NCBI GenBank assembly: GCA_021155045.1 | Contig: JAJNQB010000006.1 | Location: 124,001-188,000 of the forward strand | From: Arcticibacter sp. | GTDB lineage: Bacteria > Bacteroidota > Bacteroidia > 2-12-FULL-35-15 | Direction of reading: 5' to 3' | Length of the DNA: 64,000 nt | Part shown: positions 33,754 to 43,105 of the stretch, piece after piece | Numbering within the stretch: position 1 is the stretch's first letter | Layout of the letters: every line of letters starts with the position of its first letter | Notes under the pieces: model-generated | Told to the model about the DNA's origin: nothing | Database searches by the model: none | Seen by the model: only the letters and a program-made list of their open reading frames with translations | Position numbers and translations under genes: made by a program

Positions 33754-35478
33754 ATGAAAACCAACAGTGCTATTTTAATTTTACTTATTACAAGTTACAT
33801 AAATGTAAATGCTCAAAATTGGGAATGGGTTCAAACAATTAGACCAGGTGGTAACGAATACTGCTGGTCCATTGCAAATGATATTTATGGTAATATTTAT
33901 ACTACAGGTAGGGTAAAAGCTAATTCTACTTTTGGTTCGGGAACAAATATTCAGTCTCCTCCATATATTACGGTAAACCAAACAGATGTTTTTGTAGCCA
34001 AATATCGTTCTGATGGAACATTGGTTTGGGTAAAAAGAGATGGTGGTAAGGAAGCAGATTGGGGAAGAGACATAGCTGTAGATAAGTACAGTAATACTTA
34101 TGTTGTAGGTGATTATACCGATACTGCAAATTTTGGAACATTTCAAATAATCGGATATGGAGGGGCTAGTAATAGGAATATTTTCTTAGCAAAATATGAC
34201 AGTTCTGGGGTTTGTCTTTGGGCAAAAACAGCTGGAAATTCTTCGATGGCTTCCAAAGGGTATGCCGTTACAGTCGATTCTATTGGCAATTCTTATATAA
34301 CAGGTTATGTAGGGGGTGTTACTAGTTTTGATGGAATATCTTTTGGTACCGCTGGAAAAACTTTGGCTTTTATTGCTAAATTTAATTCTATCGGGACTTG
34401 TCTCTTTGTAAAAACACTTAGTGCTCAATATTTAAGTGAAGGTCAGGATATAAAAATAAATAAAAATGACGATGTTTATTTAACTGGTGATTATAGAGGA
34501 ACTCTATATGTGAATGCTCTTACATTCCCTGGTAACAGTTCTTCTTGGAGCGATGTCTTTTTGATTAAAATGGATACTTTGGGTAATTTTATATGGGCAA
34601 CAACTGCAATTGGAGCGTACCAAGATCAGGCAAATTCTGTAGATTTCGATTCTAATGGAAATATATATATAGCAGGTACTTATGCAAATGATTTGACATT
34701 TGGCACAACAACTATTAATAGTCTCGGTTGGGCATCAACAGCATCTACTGCAAATGCAAAAGCCGATAGTTTTATTGCTAAATATGATGCTAACGGAAAT
34801 TTTAAATGGGTAAAAACAATTCGCAATAATATAGTTTCTCCTTTAAATCCAAATGATTTATCTTCGGATGATTTACATGTTGATAGGAATAATAATGTGC
34901 TAATCTCTGGGTATGTTATTGGAAATTCCGATTTTGATGGAGCTTTAATCCTTCTGGACAGCACCCATGAAACAGGCTACGTTACCGCTTTCGATACGGT
35001 TGGAAATATAGTTTGGAATAAGTTAACTGGCAATTCAAACAACTCTGCATTTGTTGCAAGAGGAGTTTGTTCTGATGTTACAGGGAAATATTATGTTGGT
35101 GGAGAATTTTATGGAACTCCATATTTTAATTTTGATACAATTACAGAACAATCATACAATGGATGGGACGGTTTTATCGGAAGATTTTACTACCCAATAA
35201 TTACGTCCACTGTTCTTAAGGATAATGATGAAAAAGTTTTGATTTTTCCAAATCCTACTGAGTATTTTATAAACATTGAAATTCCGAATTTCAAACCAAA
35301 TGACTCTTACTTTTTAACGATTTACAATTTGTTTGGTGGGATTGCATTAAGTCAGATAAAAATAACATCTTCTCTTTCTAAAGTGCAAGTTTCAAATTTA
35401 AATTCAGGAATATATTTTTTAGAAATATATTCTAAAGAAAATAATAAAAGAGAAATACAAAAGATTATAATTAAGTAA
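33754..35478 (+). CDS. SBBP-repeat beta-propeller protein with T9SS sorting domain
   Basis: A 574-residue secreted protein with a signal peptide (about 1-20, ending NAQ) and about seven repeats of the type D-x-x-G-N-x-Y-x-x-G, FIAKYDANGNFKWVK. These are SBBP-type repeats expected to fold as a beta-propeller. A T9SS type A sorting domain begins at FPNPTEYF (about 495-574). No catalytic motif is visible. It lies inside the polysaccharide locus but has long flanking gaps and its own likely promoter, so it is probably an independently expressed surface protein. Confidence 0.82.
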   Translation: MKTNSAILILLITSYINVNAQNWEWVQTIRPGGNEYCWSIANDIYGNIYTTGRVKANSTFGSGTNIQSPPYITVNQTDVFVAKYRSDGTLVWVKRDGGKEADWGRDIAVDKYSNTYVVGDYTDTANFGTFQIIGYGGASNRNIFLAKYDSSGVCLWAKTAGNSSMASKGYAVTVDSIGNSYITGYVGGVTSFDGISFGTAGKTLAFIAKFNSIGTCLFVKTLSAQYLSEGQDIKINKNDDVYLTGDYRGTLYVNALTFPGNSSSWSDVFLIKMDTLGNFIWATTAIGAYQDQANSVDFDSNGNIYIAGTYANDLTFGTTTINSLGWASTASTANAKADSFIAKYDANGNFKWVKTIRNNIVSPLNPNDLSSDDLHVDRNNNVLISGYVIGNSDFDGALILLDSTHETGYVTAFDTVGNIVWNKLTGNSNNSAFVARGVCSDVTGKYYVGGEFYGTPYFNFDTITEQSYNGWDGFIGRFYYPIITSTVLKDNDEKVLIFPNPTEYFINIEIPNFKPNDSYFLTIYNLFGGIALSQIKITSSLSKVQVSNLNSGIYFLEIYSKENNKREIQKIIIK

Positions 35479-35599
35479 TTTCATTATTACTGTAAAATAG
35501 ATGGAAGGAATACCTAATCAGTTGTTTTAATTATATTTTAAAAGCTTGAATTGATGGTAAAAGTCAAGTGCACCAACTAAAATATATTGTTATTTTAAA

Positions 35600-36511
35600 T
35601 TAATTCTTGCTTTTAAAGTATAATTGCGTTTTTACGACTGCATATAGAAATAAATGTTTGATTGCAATGTCTGGTGTTTCAAAAATATAAAAGAAAAATG
35701 CTTTAAATAATTTAGCTGAATTATGGTTCATTCGCAAGTTTAAGAACAAACAATTAATACAACTTTTTTTTACTTTTTTATAAAATTCAAGATTGATAAT
35801 CTTCAGATTATTCTTAACGAAATCACTTTGTAAAGTGTCTTCAATAAAATGGATGTTCCCTATAGCACTTTTGGCGTCCTGATGGCGCCTGAAATAAGTA
35901 TAATATTCATCCACGTATTCAAATTTATAATTGTGTGCTGCAATTTTTAGCCAAAAATCTACGTCCATTGAATAATGCAGTTTTTCGTCTAAGGGTCCCA
36001 ATTCTTTATAAATTTTCATACTAAAGAAAGAGCTTGGCTGGTTAACGATGCAGTTATTTGTACATGGTAAATACTCGTTATTGTTTATTAGTTTGCTTTT
36101 TATCTGAGAGTCTAGTAAATTGTCATTTTTATCAACAAAATAGCAATTGCCTACTAAATAATTGAACGGTTTTCTTTTCCATATATCTGACACTTTTTTT
36201 AAAGTGTCTGGCAAGAAATAGTCATCAGAATTCAGCCATGTTGCAATTTCGCCCGTTGCAATAGATAAACCTTTATTAATAGCATGGCTTTGTCCATTAT
36301 CCTTTTTACTTTCCCAAAAATGAATTTTCGATTCATACTTTCTTAAAATGTCAATACTTCCATCTTTGCTACCACCATCTATTATTATGTATTCTAAATT
36401 AGGATAGTTTTGATTCAAAACAGATACAATAGTCTTTTCAAGAAATTCAGCCTGATTGAATGAAGGAGTAATAATGCTAATTTTAGGAAATTCTTCTTGC
36501 GATTGTACCAT
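35600..36511 (-). CDS. Glycosyltransferase, GT2 family
   Basis: A 303-residue GT-A fold protein with ISIITPSFNQ, YIIIDGGSKDGS and the metal-binding WLNSDDYF. These are the standard GT2 motifs. It has no membrane helix. It is the only minus-strand gene inside the polysaccharide locus, convergent with the SBBP gene and divergent from the fucosyltransferase gene, and has its own TAnnTTTG box. It may be a later insertion or an independently regulated transferase. Confidence 0.9.
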   Translation of the reverse strand: MVQSQEEFPKISIITPSFNQAEFLEKTIVSVLNQNYPNLEYIIIDGGSKDGSIDILRKYESKIHFWESKKDNGQSHAINKGLSIATGEIATWLNSDDYFLPDTLKKVSDIWKRKPFNYLVGNCYFVDKNDNLLDSQIKSKLINNNEYLPCTNNCIVNQPSSFFSMKIYKELGPLDEKLHYSMDVDFWLKIAAHNYKFEYVDEYYTYFRRHQDAKSAIGNIHFIEDTLQSDFVKNNLKIINLEFYKKVKKSCINCLFLNLRMNHNSAKLFKAFFFYIFETPDIAIKHLFLYAVVKTQLYFKSKN

Positions 36512-36827
36512 TTTTTGTATCTTTAAAATGTGAATTTAATACTTAAATTGTTTTGCAAATGTATTCAATAAAAAAAACAGAAAAAAGTTATCTTATTCAT
36601 GGTATTTGATGTTTGTGAAAAAGCATATAGATTTGTTGCAATGAATTGCCTTTGCTTGAAAATAGTTGGGTAAAATGTAGTATCCTTGATCAAAACAGAA
36701 TTGAGCATTATATTACGTATGTGAGTGATGTAGAAAAATTCAAAAGCCGTCTTTAGATTGGAAGTATAACTAATAGATGGTTCAGATTATTACTGAAATG
36801 ATACAGGTAGCATAGAAAGTATAAGAT
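36512..36827. other. Intergenic region between divergent glycosyltransferase genes
   Basis: 316 bp without a recognisable gene. It holds the promoter box of the minus-strand GT2 gene at 36556-36563. A 41-codon open stretch at 36631-36756 ends in TAG, has no clear start and could be a decayed gene fragment or chance. No exact TAnnTTTG box for the plus-strand GT11 gene was found. Confidence 0.5.
36556..36563 (-). promoter_or_regulatory. Candidate -7 box of the minus-strand GT2 gene
   Basis: The minus strand reads TACATTTG, an exact TAnnTTTG match about 44 bp upstream of the ATG at 36511, giving a leader of roughly 38 nt. No convincing -33 element was seen. Confidence 0.45.
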
Positions 36828-37724
36828 ATGGTAATTGTAAAATTAATGGGTGGTATGGGGAATCAAATGTTTCAATATGCATTTGGATTTTTTCTAGCTA
36901 AAAAAAACAGAAAAACTTTGAAATTAGATTTAAGTTTTTTGCAAGACAGAAGAGAAAAAAAAAAAATTGTATTCAGAGAATTCGATTTAACGATTTTTAA
37001 TGTGTCAGAAGAGGTTATTGCAACTAAAGAAGAAATAGCTTATTATTCAGGTGTTTCGCCCAATGGAAAATCATTGAACTTAATAATAACATTAAAAAGA
37101 AAACTTTCACTTCCTCATCATCTAATTGATTATTCTCTTAAATATCATCCTGAATATAAATTGATAACTTCAAATATATATCTGGAAGGCTATTTTCAGT
37201 CGCCTGCCTATTTTTCTGAGATAGAGGAAGACATTCGTAAAGAATTCATATTCAAGAATAAAATTTTACCGATTTCAAATGAATTAGCCGAAAAAATTAA
37301 AATGTCTAATTCTGTTTGTTTACATGTTCGTAGAACAGATTTTGTGGAGGAGGATTTAGGTAAAAACATACATGGATTTGTAGAAGAAATGTATTACTTT
37401 AATGCTGTAAAATTCATTAAAGAGAAAGTACATAAACCAGAATTGTTTATTTTCTCAGATGATATAGAGTGGTGTCAGAACAACCTTGTTTTTGATTTGC
37501 CAACTCGTTTTGTATTGAATGAACACAATGGAGAAAAAATTAGTAATTACCTGCAATTGATGACCTTGTGCAAGCATTTTATCATTCCCAATAGTACATT
37601 TGCTTGGTGGGCTGCTTGGCTTTCTGAAAGCCCCGATAAATTGGTAGTCGCACCTCTGAAATGGATGATTAATTCAGAAAAGGATGAAACAGATTTAATA
37701 CCAAAAAGTTGGATAAGACTATGA
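36828..37724 (+). CDS. Alpha-1,2-fucosyltransferase-like protein, GT11 family
   Basis: A 298-residue protein with the GT11 hallmarks: GGMGNQMFQYA at 8-18, HVRRTD at 166-171 (the GDP-fucose-binding HxRRxD motif) and NSTFAWWAAWLS near the C-terminus. GT11 enzymes transfer L-fucose from GDP-fucose, often as a side-chain residue. No GDP-fucose synthesis genes are in the window. The gene has a 12-base A-run at 36955-36966 that could slip. It overlaps the following GT2 gene by 4 bp (ATGA). Confidence 0.92.
   Translation: MVIVKLMGGMGNQMFQYAFGFFLAKKNRKTLKLDLSFLQDRREKKKIVFREFDLTIFNVSEEVIATKEEIAYYSGVSPNGKSLNLIITLKRKLSLPHHLIDYSLKYHPEYKLITSNIYLEGYFQSPAYFSEIEEDIRKEFIFKNKILPISNELAEKIKMSNSVCLHVRRTDFVEEDLGKNIHGFVEEMYYFNAVKFIKEKVHKPELFIFSDDIEWCQNNLVFDLPTRFVLNEHNGEKISNYLQLMTLCKHFIIPNSTFAWWAAWLSESPDKLVVAPLKWMINSEKDETDLIPKSWIRL
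36955..36966 (+). repeat. A12 homopolymer in the fucosyltransferase gene
   Basis: Twelve consecutive A bases, encoding a Lys run (EKKKI) near residue 45. Length change by one would truncate the enzyme early. Confidence 0.9.
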
Positions 37725-38719
37725 AAGGAAGTCCACTCGTTTCAGTTCTTATGCCAGTATTCAATGCAGAGCAATATCTTAGCCAGTCAATTGAAAGCAT
37801 CCTCAACCAAACGTACATAGATTTTAATTTTTATATTGTTAATGACGGATCAACTGACGCCTCTGAAAAAATAATACTCTCTTATAAAGATGAGCGAATT
37901 ATTTATGTAAAGAATGAAATAAACAAAGGATTGATTTATTCCCTCAACAAAGGATTTGAAATTATTCAGAGTAAGTATTTGGTGCGAATGGATGCAGATG
38001 ATATTTCATTGCCTGAAAGGATTGAAGAGCAGTTTAAATTTATGGAAAAACATTCAGATGTATGCCTTTGTGCATCTCAGGTTGAATATTTTGGACAGGT
38101 GCAAAAAACATCAAAATTCCCTACAACTCATGAGGCGATTTCAGCATCTTTATTATTTGGGAATTGTATCGCTCACTCAAGCGTCATCATGCGAATGGAG
38201 AAGATTCGAAAAAATAGACTGAATTTTAATTCGAATTTTATTCATATTGAAGATTATGAATTGTGGATTCGCTTAGCAAAAGTAAGTAAAATAGCATTAA
38301 TTGATAAAGTCCTTCTTCGATACAGAATGGAAGGGCAAAATATTACCATAAACAACTGGCAAACAAGGAAAGTAAGATTGTTTTTGGTGTATAAACAACT
38401 ATTGATTGATCTCGGGATTCCCTTAACAGAAGAAAGGTTGAATATGCACATTGAACTCAGTGGAAACACAGAAACAATAGGAGGAATTGATGGTTTAATA
38501 AATTATACTAATGAAATTCGCAGACAGAATGAGTTGAAAAAAAGTTATGCTGTTTCAGAATTGAACGATGTTTTAAATCTAAATTGGCAGCAACTATTTT
38601 TTAAAGTTGTAAAAAATGGCTGGAAGGAAGTAGTAAAATATTGGTGGTTTACAAAAAATATTTCTAAATTACAAATTCGCTATATCATTGGGCATTATAA
38701 ATCAACTTGGTTAAATTAA
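37721..38719 (+). CDS. Glycosyltransferase, GT2 family
   Basis: A 332-residue GT-A protein with VSVLMPVFNAEQYL, YIVNDGSTDAS and RMDADDIS (metal-binding). The ATG at 37721 overlaps the stop of the fucosyltransferase gene by 4 bp. An upstream TTG in frame is less likely. It resembles beta-galactosyl or N-acetylglucosaminyl GT2 enzymes of O-antigen loci. The donor cannot be told. Confidence 0.91.
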   Translation: MKGSPLVSVLMPVFNAEQYLSQSIESILNQTYIDFNFYIVNDGSTDASEKIILSYKDERIIYVKNEINKGLIYSLNKGFEIIQSKYLVRMDADDISLPERIEEQFKFMEKHSDVCLCASQVEYFGQVQKTSKFPTTHEAISASLLFGNCIAHSSVIMRMEKIRKNRLNFNSNFIHIEDYELWIRLAKVSKIALIDKVLLRYRMEGQNITINNWQTRKVRLFLVYKQLLIDLGIPLTEERLNMHIELSGNTETIGGIDGLINYTNEIRRQNELKKSYAVSELNDVLNLNWQQLFFKVVKNGWKEVVKYWWFTKNISKLQIRYIIGHYKSTWLN

Positions 38720-38735
38720 TTTATTGTTAAGTATT

Positions 38736-39947
38736 ATGAGCAAGTTTCTATATTTCTTTACTGCCGAATTTCCCTTTGGGAAAGGAGAAAGTTTTATTGA
38801 AAATGAAATTCCAGTTTCTTCCAATTATTTTGAGAAAATATATTTGTTTCCTCACAGTAATAGAAGTTCGGAATGTCGGAATCTTGTGGTTAATGCAGAA
38901 GTAGTAAAAATGAATTATGGAGAAAACATACATTCAAAATCAATTTTAATAAATAATTATTTTTTTATTGCAAAAACTCACTTGTTTGAGTTTGTGAATT
39001 GTTCAAATAAACTTTTTTTTATTAAAAACATTCGGTATTTAAATTCACTATTAATTAGGGGTATACATGATGCAGAATTGATTGCTCGATCAATAAAGCA
39101 TCCTTTAGATGAAGTTATTTTTTATTCTTACTGGATGAATGATTGGGCATTGGCATTATCCGTCTTAAAAGAAAAAAAAATCATTAAAAATTTTGTTTTT
39201 AGATGCGGTGGTTTTGATATTTATGATGAAAGATATGTAGGTAATTATTTACCTTTCCGTTATTTTATTTATAAAAATGCTTCCGGAATATTTCCGAATT
39301 CAAAAATGGGAGAAGCGTACATTAAAAAAAAAAAAATATTTCCTGATAAGGTAGTAGCAAAATATTGGGGAACAACCGACAATGGTGAAGGAAAGTTTGA
39401 CGAAAAGACTACCTTTACTTTAGTATCTTGCTCAAGCATAATTCCTTTAAAAAGAGTTCATTTGATTGTTGAAATCCTTAAAAATATTAAGTTTGAAATG
39501 CATTGGATTCATTTTGGTGATGGTGAATGTGCTGATAAAATAAAAAATATTGCAAAAGAATTATTACCAATAAATGTAAAATATTCATTTAAAGGAGGGG
39601 TAAGTAATCAGGAAGTAATAAGCTTTTATAAAACAAATACGGTGAATTTATTTATTACAACTAGCGAAACAGAAGGTTTACCTGTATCAATTCAGGAAGC
39701 AATAAGTTTTGGAATACCTATTGTTGCTACAAATGTTGGTGGAGTTTCTGAGATAGTGAATGAGAAAACAGGTTTTTTAATAACTAAAAATTTTGAGGTT
39801 AAAGAGGTTGCGAAGCTTATTAGCCAATTTAGAATAAGTTCTAAGAATTCAAAAATATTTAGAGAAAATGTAAGGAACTTCTGGAAAGAAAATTTTAATG
39901 CGGAAAAAGTTTATGCAAATTTTTCAGAAACGATTAAAAAAGGTTAA
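38736..39947 (+). CDS. Glycosyltransferase, GT4 family
   Basis: A 403-residue GT-B protein. The donor half has TLVSCSSIIPLKRVHL, HFGDGE and ETEGLPVSIQEA with GIPIVATNVGGVSEI, the GT4 signature. The ATG at 38736 was chosen over an upstream TTG (38724). A 13-base A-run at 39324-39336, encoding YIKKKKIF, makes it prone to frameshift by slippage. It lies 16 bp after the GT2 gene. Confidence 0.9.
   Translation: MSKFLYFFTAEFPFGKGESFIENEIPVSSNYFEKIYLFPHSNRSSECRNLVVNAEVVKMNYGENIHSKSILINNYFFIAKTHLFEFVNCSNKLFFIKNIRYLNSLLIRGIHDAELIARSIKHPLDEVIFYSYWMNDWALALSVLKEKKIIKNFVFRCGGFDIYDERYVGNYLPFRYFIYKNASGIFPNSKMGEAYIKKKKIFPDKVVAKYWGTTDNGEGKFDEKTTFTLVSCSSIIPLKRVHLIVEILKNIKFEMHWIHFGDGECADKIKNIAKELLPINVKYSFKGGVSNQEVISFYKTNTVNLFITTSETEGLPVSIQEAISFGIPIVATNVGGVSEIVNEKTGFLITKNFEVKEVAKLISQFRISSKNSKIFRENVRNFWKENFNAEKVYANFSETIKKG
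39324..39336 (+). repeat. A13 homopolymer in a GT4 gene
   Basis: Thirteen consecutive A bases, the longest homopolymer I found in the window, inside the coding sequence near residue 197. A one-base change would remove the donor-binding half of the enzyme. Confidence 0.9.
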
Positions 39948-40015
39948 TACTGCTGATTTAAGATTCATAGAGATCACGAATTTTTTAAAAAAAGAATAAC
40001 AAATTAATAAGTAAT

Positions 40016-40789
40016 ATGAAGTTGTCCACCTTAAAAATAATTCTTAAGAATTGCTTGCTTCAACGAAGAACATTAGGGTCTTATATTGCAACCAATACTG
40101 TCTATAGAAAAACAGATTTGAATGTAATTGATGGACCTTTTAAAGGGCTGCAATATATCGAAAATAGTACAGGAGGAGCATATTTTCCTAAATTATTAGG
40201 AATCTATGAAAAAGAATTGACACCCAAAATTAATGAACTTTCAAAAATAAATTTTGAAGAAATCATTAATGTAGGAGGAGGAGAAGGTTGTTTTGCGGTT
40301 GGTTTTGCAACCAAATGCAAGGATGCAAATATTCTTGCTTTTGAACCCGGTTTTTATGGTTGCTATTTGATGCAAAAAATGGCAGAGAAAAATAATGTTG
40401 CTAATCGAGTTTCAATAAAGGCACAACTGTGTTTTCCCGAAGATTTACAAGCTGCCATAAAGCCGACTAAAAAAACATTGATTTTTATGGATGTGGAGGG
40501 TGCAGAGCTACAATTGCTAAATCCAGACATTGTTCCAGCACTTTCAAAATGTTATATTATGGTGGAAATACATGATACTGTTTCACCAATCTTGGGAAAT
40601 ACGATTAAAAATAGGTTTTCAAAAACACATAAATTAACCGAAATATGGCAGGAAGAACGCACTATAAAAGATATTACAATTACTACCTTATGGAAATCGG
40701 TGCTTAAAAAGCAATTTGAAAAAATAATACATGAAGGAAGGGGAAATAAAATGAGATGGTTTGTATTTGAACCAATAATTAATCTTTAG
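40016..40789 (+). CDS. FkbM-family methyltransferase
   Basis: A 257-residue protein with a SAM-binding start NVGGGEGCFAVGFA, EPGFYG and the FkbM-type LIFMDVEGAELQLL. FkbM enzymes O-methylate hydroxyl groups of sugars and polyketides. Here it probably methylates a glycan residue. A 68-bp gap precedes it, so a secondary promoter is possible, but no TAnnTTTG match is seen. Confidence 0.85.
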   Translation: MKLSTLKIILKNCLLQRRTLGSYIATNTVYRKTDLNVIDGPFKGLQYIENSTGGAYFPKLLGIYEKELTPKINELSKINFEEIINVGGGEGCFAVGFATKCKDANILAFEPGFYGCYLMQKMAEKNNVANRVSIKAQLCFPEDLQAAIKPTKKTLIFMDVEGAELQLLNPDIVPALSKCYIMVEIHDTVSPILGNTIKNRFSKTHKLTEIWQEERTIKDITITTLWKSVLKKQFEKIIHEGRGNKMRWFVFEPIINL

Positions 40790-40801
40790 CATTTTATTTT
40801 T

Positions 40802-42058
40802 ATGCGAATTCTACTTTTATCATTGTATTATCCTCCACTTAACACTATCGCTGCGCTAAGAATAAAAGCATTTGAAAAATATCTGACTGAGTTCGGTTTT
40901 ACTGTAGATGTGATTACCAGATATTATGACTCAGAGCAACAAAAAGGACAAAGTATGTTTTTGGGAAACCAATCGGCAAAAGATTTTAAAGAAGATTATT
41001 TTAAAATTAACAATGTAATATATACCAATTTTGATGAAAACAATGAAAAGTTGGATTTCTCAAATAAATTACCAGCTATTGTTAAGGGGCTTTATAATTA
41101 TTTAAATATAGACGTATTTCATTATGGTTGGATAAAATATGCTTTGAATGCTTTCGATAATGAGTTGAGCCATAATAAATATGATTTTGTTATTGCCTCT
41201 TATGGTCCTCCTGTTTCAATGCTTTTAGCTAATAAGCTATTTAAAAAATATAAAATTCCTTTTCTGATTGATTTCAGAGATAGTTATATTAATGAAAAAG
41301 ATGTTTCTTTTCATTTAACAATGAAGCAAAAAGTTTTAAATGCTATGCTCAAAAGATCTTCGGGGCTTATTTTTTCTACGGAAGGAATGAAAGATTATTT
41401 TCTTTTGAAAACGTCACAGAATTTACAGAGGATTCCTTCATGCATTGTTTATAATGGCGTAGAGGAGTTGTCGCAAAATGGAGATATTGAAGAAAAAAAA
41501 ATAACTGAATTTTGGAAAATCCACTCTAAACATGATTTAATATTATTGCACGCAGGAACTTTGTATCCAGGTCAAAATGTTTCTTTTTTTATAAATTCAA
41601 CAAGTAAGTTTAATACTGAAAACAATAAAAATGTAGGAATAATATTTTTAGGGCTATCAGAAAATCGCATGAATGAAATCGAACCACTTCCTTTTATTCA
41701 TTTTTTACCAAAATCAAATTATTCTACATCGTTATTCCTTCAGAAAGAGGCTGACGCCTTGATTTTGCCTATTTGGAATGGGAGGTATACTGGATTTTCA
41801 GGAAAAACTCAAGAGTATTTATATTCTGGTAATTTTATTATTACTAGCCCAAACCCTCAGAATGATTTGAAATTATTTCTTGATATTTCACCAAATGTTA
41901 GAATTAGCAATGACTATGATTCGTTTTCAAAATTTTTAGATGACATAATAAGTGGAAATTGTACTAAATTGCAGCTTAATAATAAAGAAAAATTATATCG
42001 ATTTTTTTGGGTGAAGAGATTAGCTGAATTTTTAAGAAAATTAAAAACAAATGAATAA
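40802..42058 (+). CDS. Glycosyltransferase, GT4-like
   Basis: A 418-residue GT-B protein starting MRILLLSLYYPPLNTIAALR, the usual acceptor-domain start of GT4 enzymes with PP-x-x-x-A-A-x-R. The C-terminal half contains ILLHAGTLYPGQN and FSGKTQEYLYSGN. It lacks the textbook E-x7-E pattern, as in WcaI-like transferases. The last 8 bases overlap the next gene. Confidence 0.8.
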   Translation: MRILLLSLYYPPLNTIAALRIKAFEKYLTEFGFTVDVITRYYDSEQQKGQSMFLGNQSAKDFKEDYFKINNVIYTNFDENNEKLDFSNKLPAIVKGLYNYLNIDVFHYGWIKYALNAFDNELSHNKYDFVIASYGPPVSMLLANKLFKKYKIPFLIDFRDSYINEKDVSFHLTMKQKVLNAMLKRSSGLIFSTEGMKDYFLLKTSQNLQRIPSCIVYNGVEELSQNGDIEEKKITEFWKIHSKHDLILLHAGTLYPGQNVSFFINSTSKFNTENNKNVGIIFLGLSENRMNEIEPLPFIHFLPKSNYSTSLFLQKEADALILPIWNGRYTGFSGKTQEYLYSGNFIITSPNPQNDLKLFLDISPNVRISNDYDSFSKFLDDIISGNCTKLQLNNKEKLYRFFWVKRLAEFLRKLKTNE

Positions 42059-43097
42059 TCAATCATTATATTGGGTTGATAAGGCAAGGGTATGGGCATC
42101 TTTTGCTGTTGTTGTAATTCATATTAATGCCCTTTTTCTAAATATATATAGTCAAGAAATTCCAGCATTTTGGGCTTTTTCAAATTTTACTGGATCGTTG
42201 GTTCGTTGGTCAGTTCCTTTGTTTGTAATGCTTAGTGGTTTTTTATTGCTTTCATCTCAATCTCAATCATTGAGAGATTTTTTAAATAAAAAAATGAAAA
42301 GAATATTATTTCCGTTAATTGGGTGGTCTGCCATTTATTATTTGTATTTTTTTTTTAGAGCAAAATATTTGAATGGTAGTCCTTTAGTTCTTAGTAATGT
42401 GGTAAATAACTTTTTGTTGGGGAAACCATATTATCATCTATATTTTTTGTTTTTAATTTTTGGTTTATATTTGGCAACCCCAATTTTAAAAGTATTTATT
42501 CAAAATGCATCACAGAACTTGATTAAATATTTCGTTTTTTTTTCATTATCTGTGGTTGTTATTCCTGTATTTTTAGATTATTTTTTACCCAATAAATGGT
42601 TTGGAGCAATAGTTTTAGGGAATGATTCCATGTTTAATTTTTTTATTCAATATTTAGGTTATTTTTTGGCAGGTTTTTATATTGCAAACTATACTAGAAT
42701 AACCACTTACAATGTAATTAGAGTTTGGATTATTTTATTTTTTTCAATTTTAGTTACGATGATAGGTACTTATATATACCATGATACAGGATATTTTTAC
42801 TCATATTTAAGCATAAATGTAATGTTAATGTCTCTTGCGGTATATTATTTGTTTTTTTATTACAAAAATCCTACTTCTTTTACATTTGAAAAAATTATTA
42901 GGTTTATCGCTCCGAATACATTGGGAATTTATTTAATTCATCCTATAATATTTGAATTATTCCCCAATATTCATCAATTATCATTTAAGGTAGGTCCATT
43001 AATTGGAACGCTAATTATTTCGGTAATAGTTTATTTAATTTCACTGATTTTAGTTATTATTGCTAGAAGAATTCCAGTTGTAAGGAATATTGTATAA
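42051..43097 (+). CDS. Acyltransferase 3 family membrane protein (O-acetyltransferase)
   Basis: A 348-residue protein with about ten membrane helices. It has the N-terminal WVDKARVWASFAVVVIHI with the conserved His, RWSVPLFVMLSGFLL and the arginine after the second helix. Such proteins O-acylate cell-surface polysaccharides, using acyl-CoA on the cytoplasmic side. One of two such proteins in the locus, with another at 45.8 kb. The T10 run at 42347-42356 lies inside it. Confidence 0.87.
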   Translation: MNNQSLYWVDKARVWASFAVVVIHINALFLNIYSQEIPAFWAFSNFTGSLVRWSVPLFVMLSGFLLLSSQSQSLRDFLNKKMKRILFPLIGWSAIYYLYFFFRAKYLNGSPLVLSNVVNNFLLGKPYYHLYFLFLIFGLYLATPILKVFIQNASQNLIKYFVFFSLSVVVIPVFLDYFLPNKWFGAIVLGNDSMFNFFIQYLGYFLAGFYIANYTRITTYNVIRVWIILFFSILVTMIGTYIYHDTGYFYSYLSINVMLMSLAVYYLFFYYKNPTSFTFEKIIRFIAPNTLGIYLIHPIIFELFPNIHQLSFKVGPLIGTLIISVIVYLISLILVIIARRIPVVRNIV

Positions 43098-43105
43098 AAA
43101 TAGAT

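Noticed and set aside
33781..34428. Minus-strand open frames opposite the SBBP-repeat gene
   Set aside because: Repetitive antisense translations of the propeller repeats, with no independent support.
42347..42356. T10 run in a membrane acyltransferase gene as a phase-variation site
   Set aside because: Poly-T encoding Phe is common in membrane helices of AT-rich genomes, and the run is shorter than the A-runs listed.
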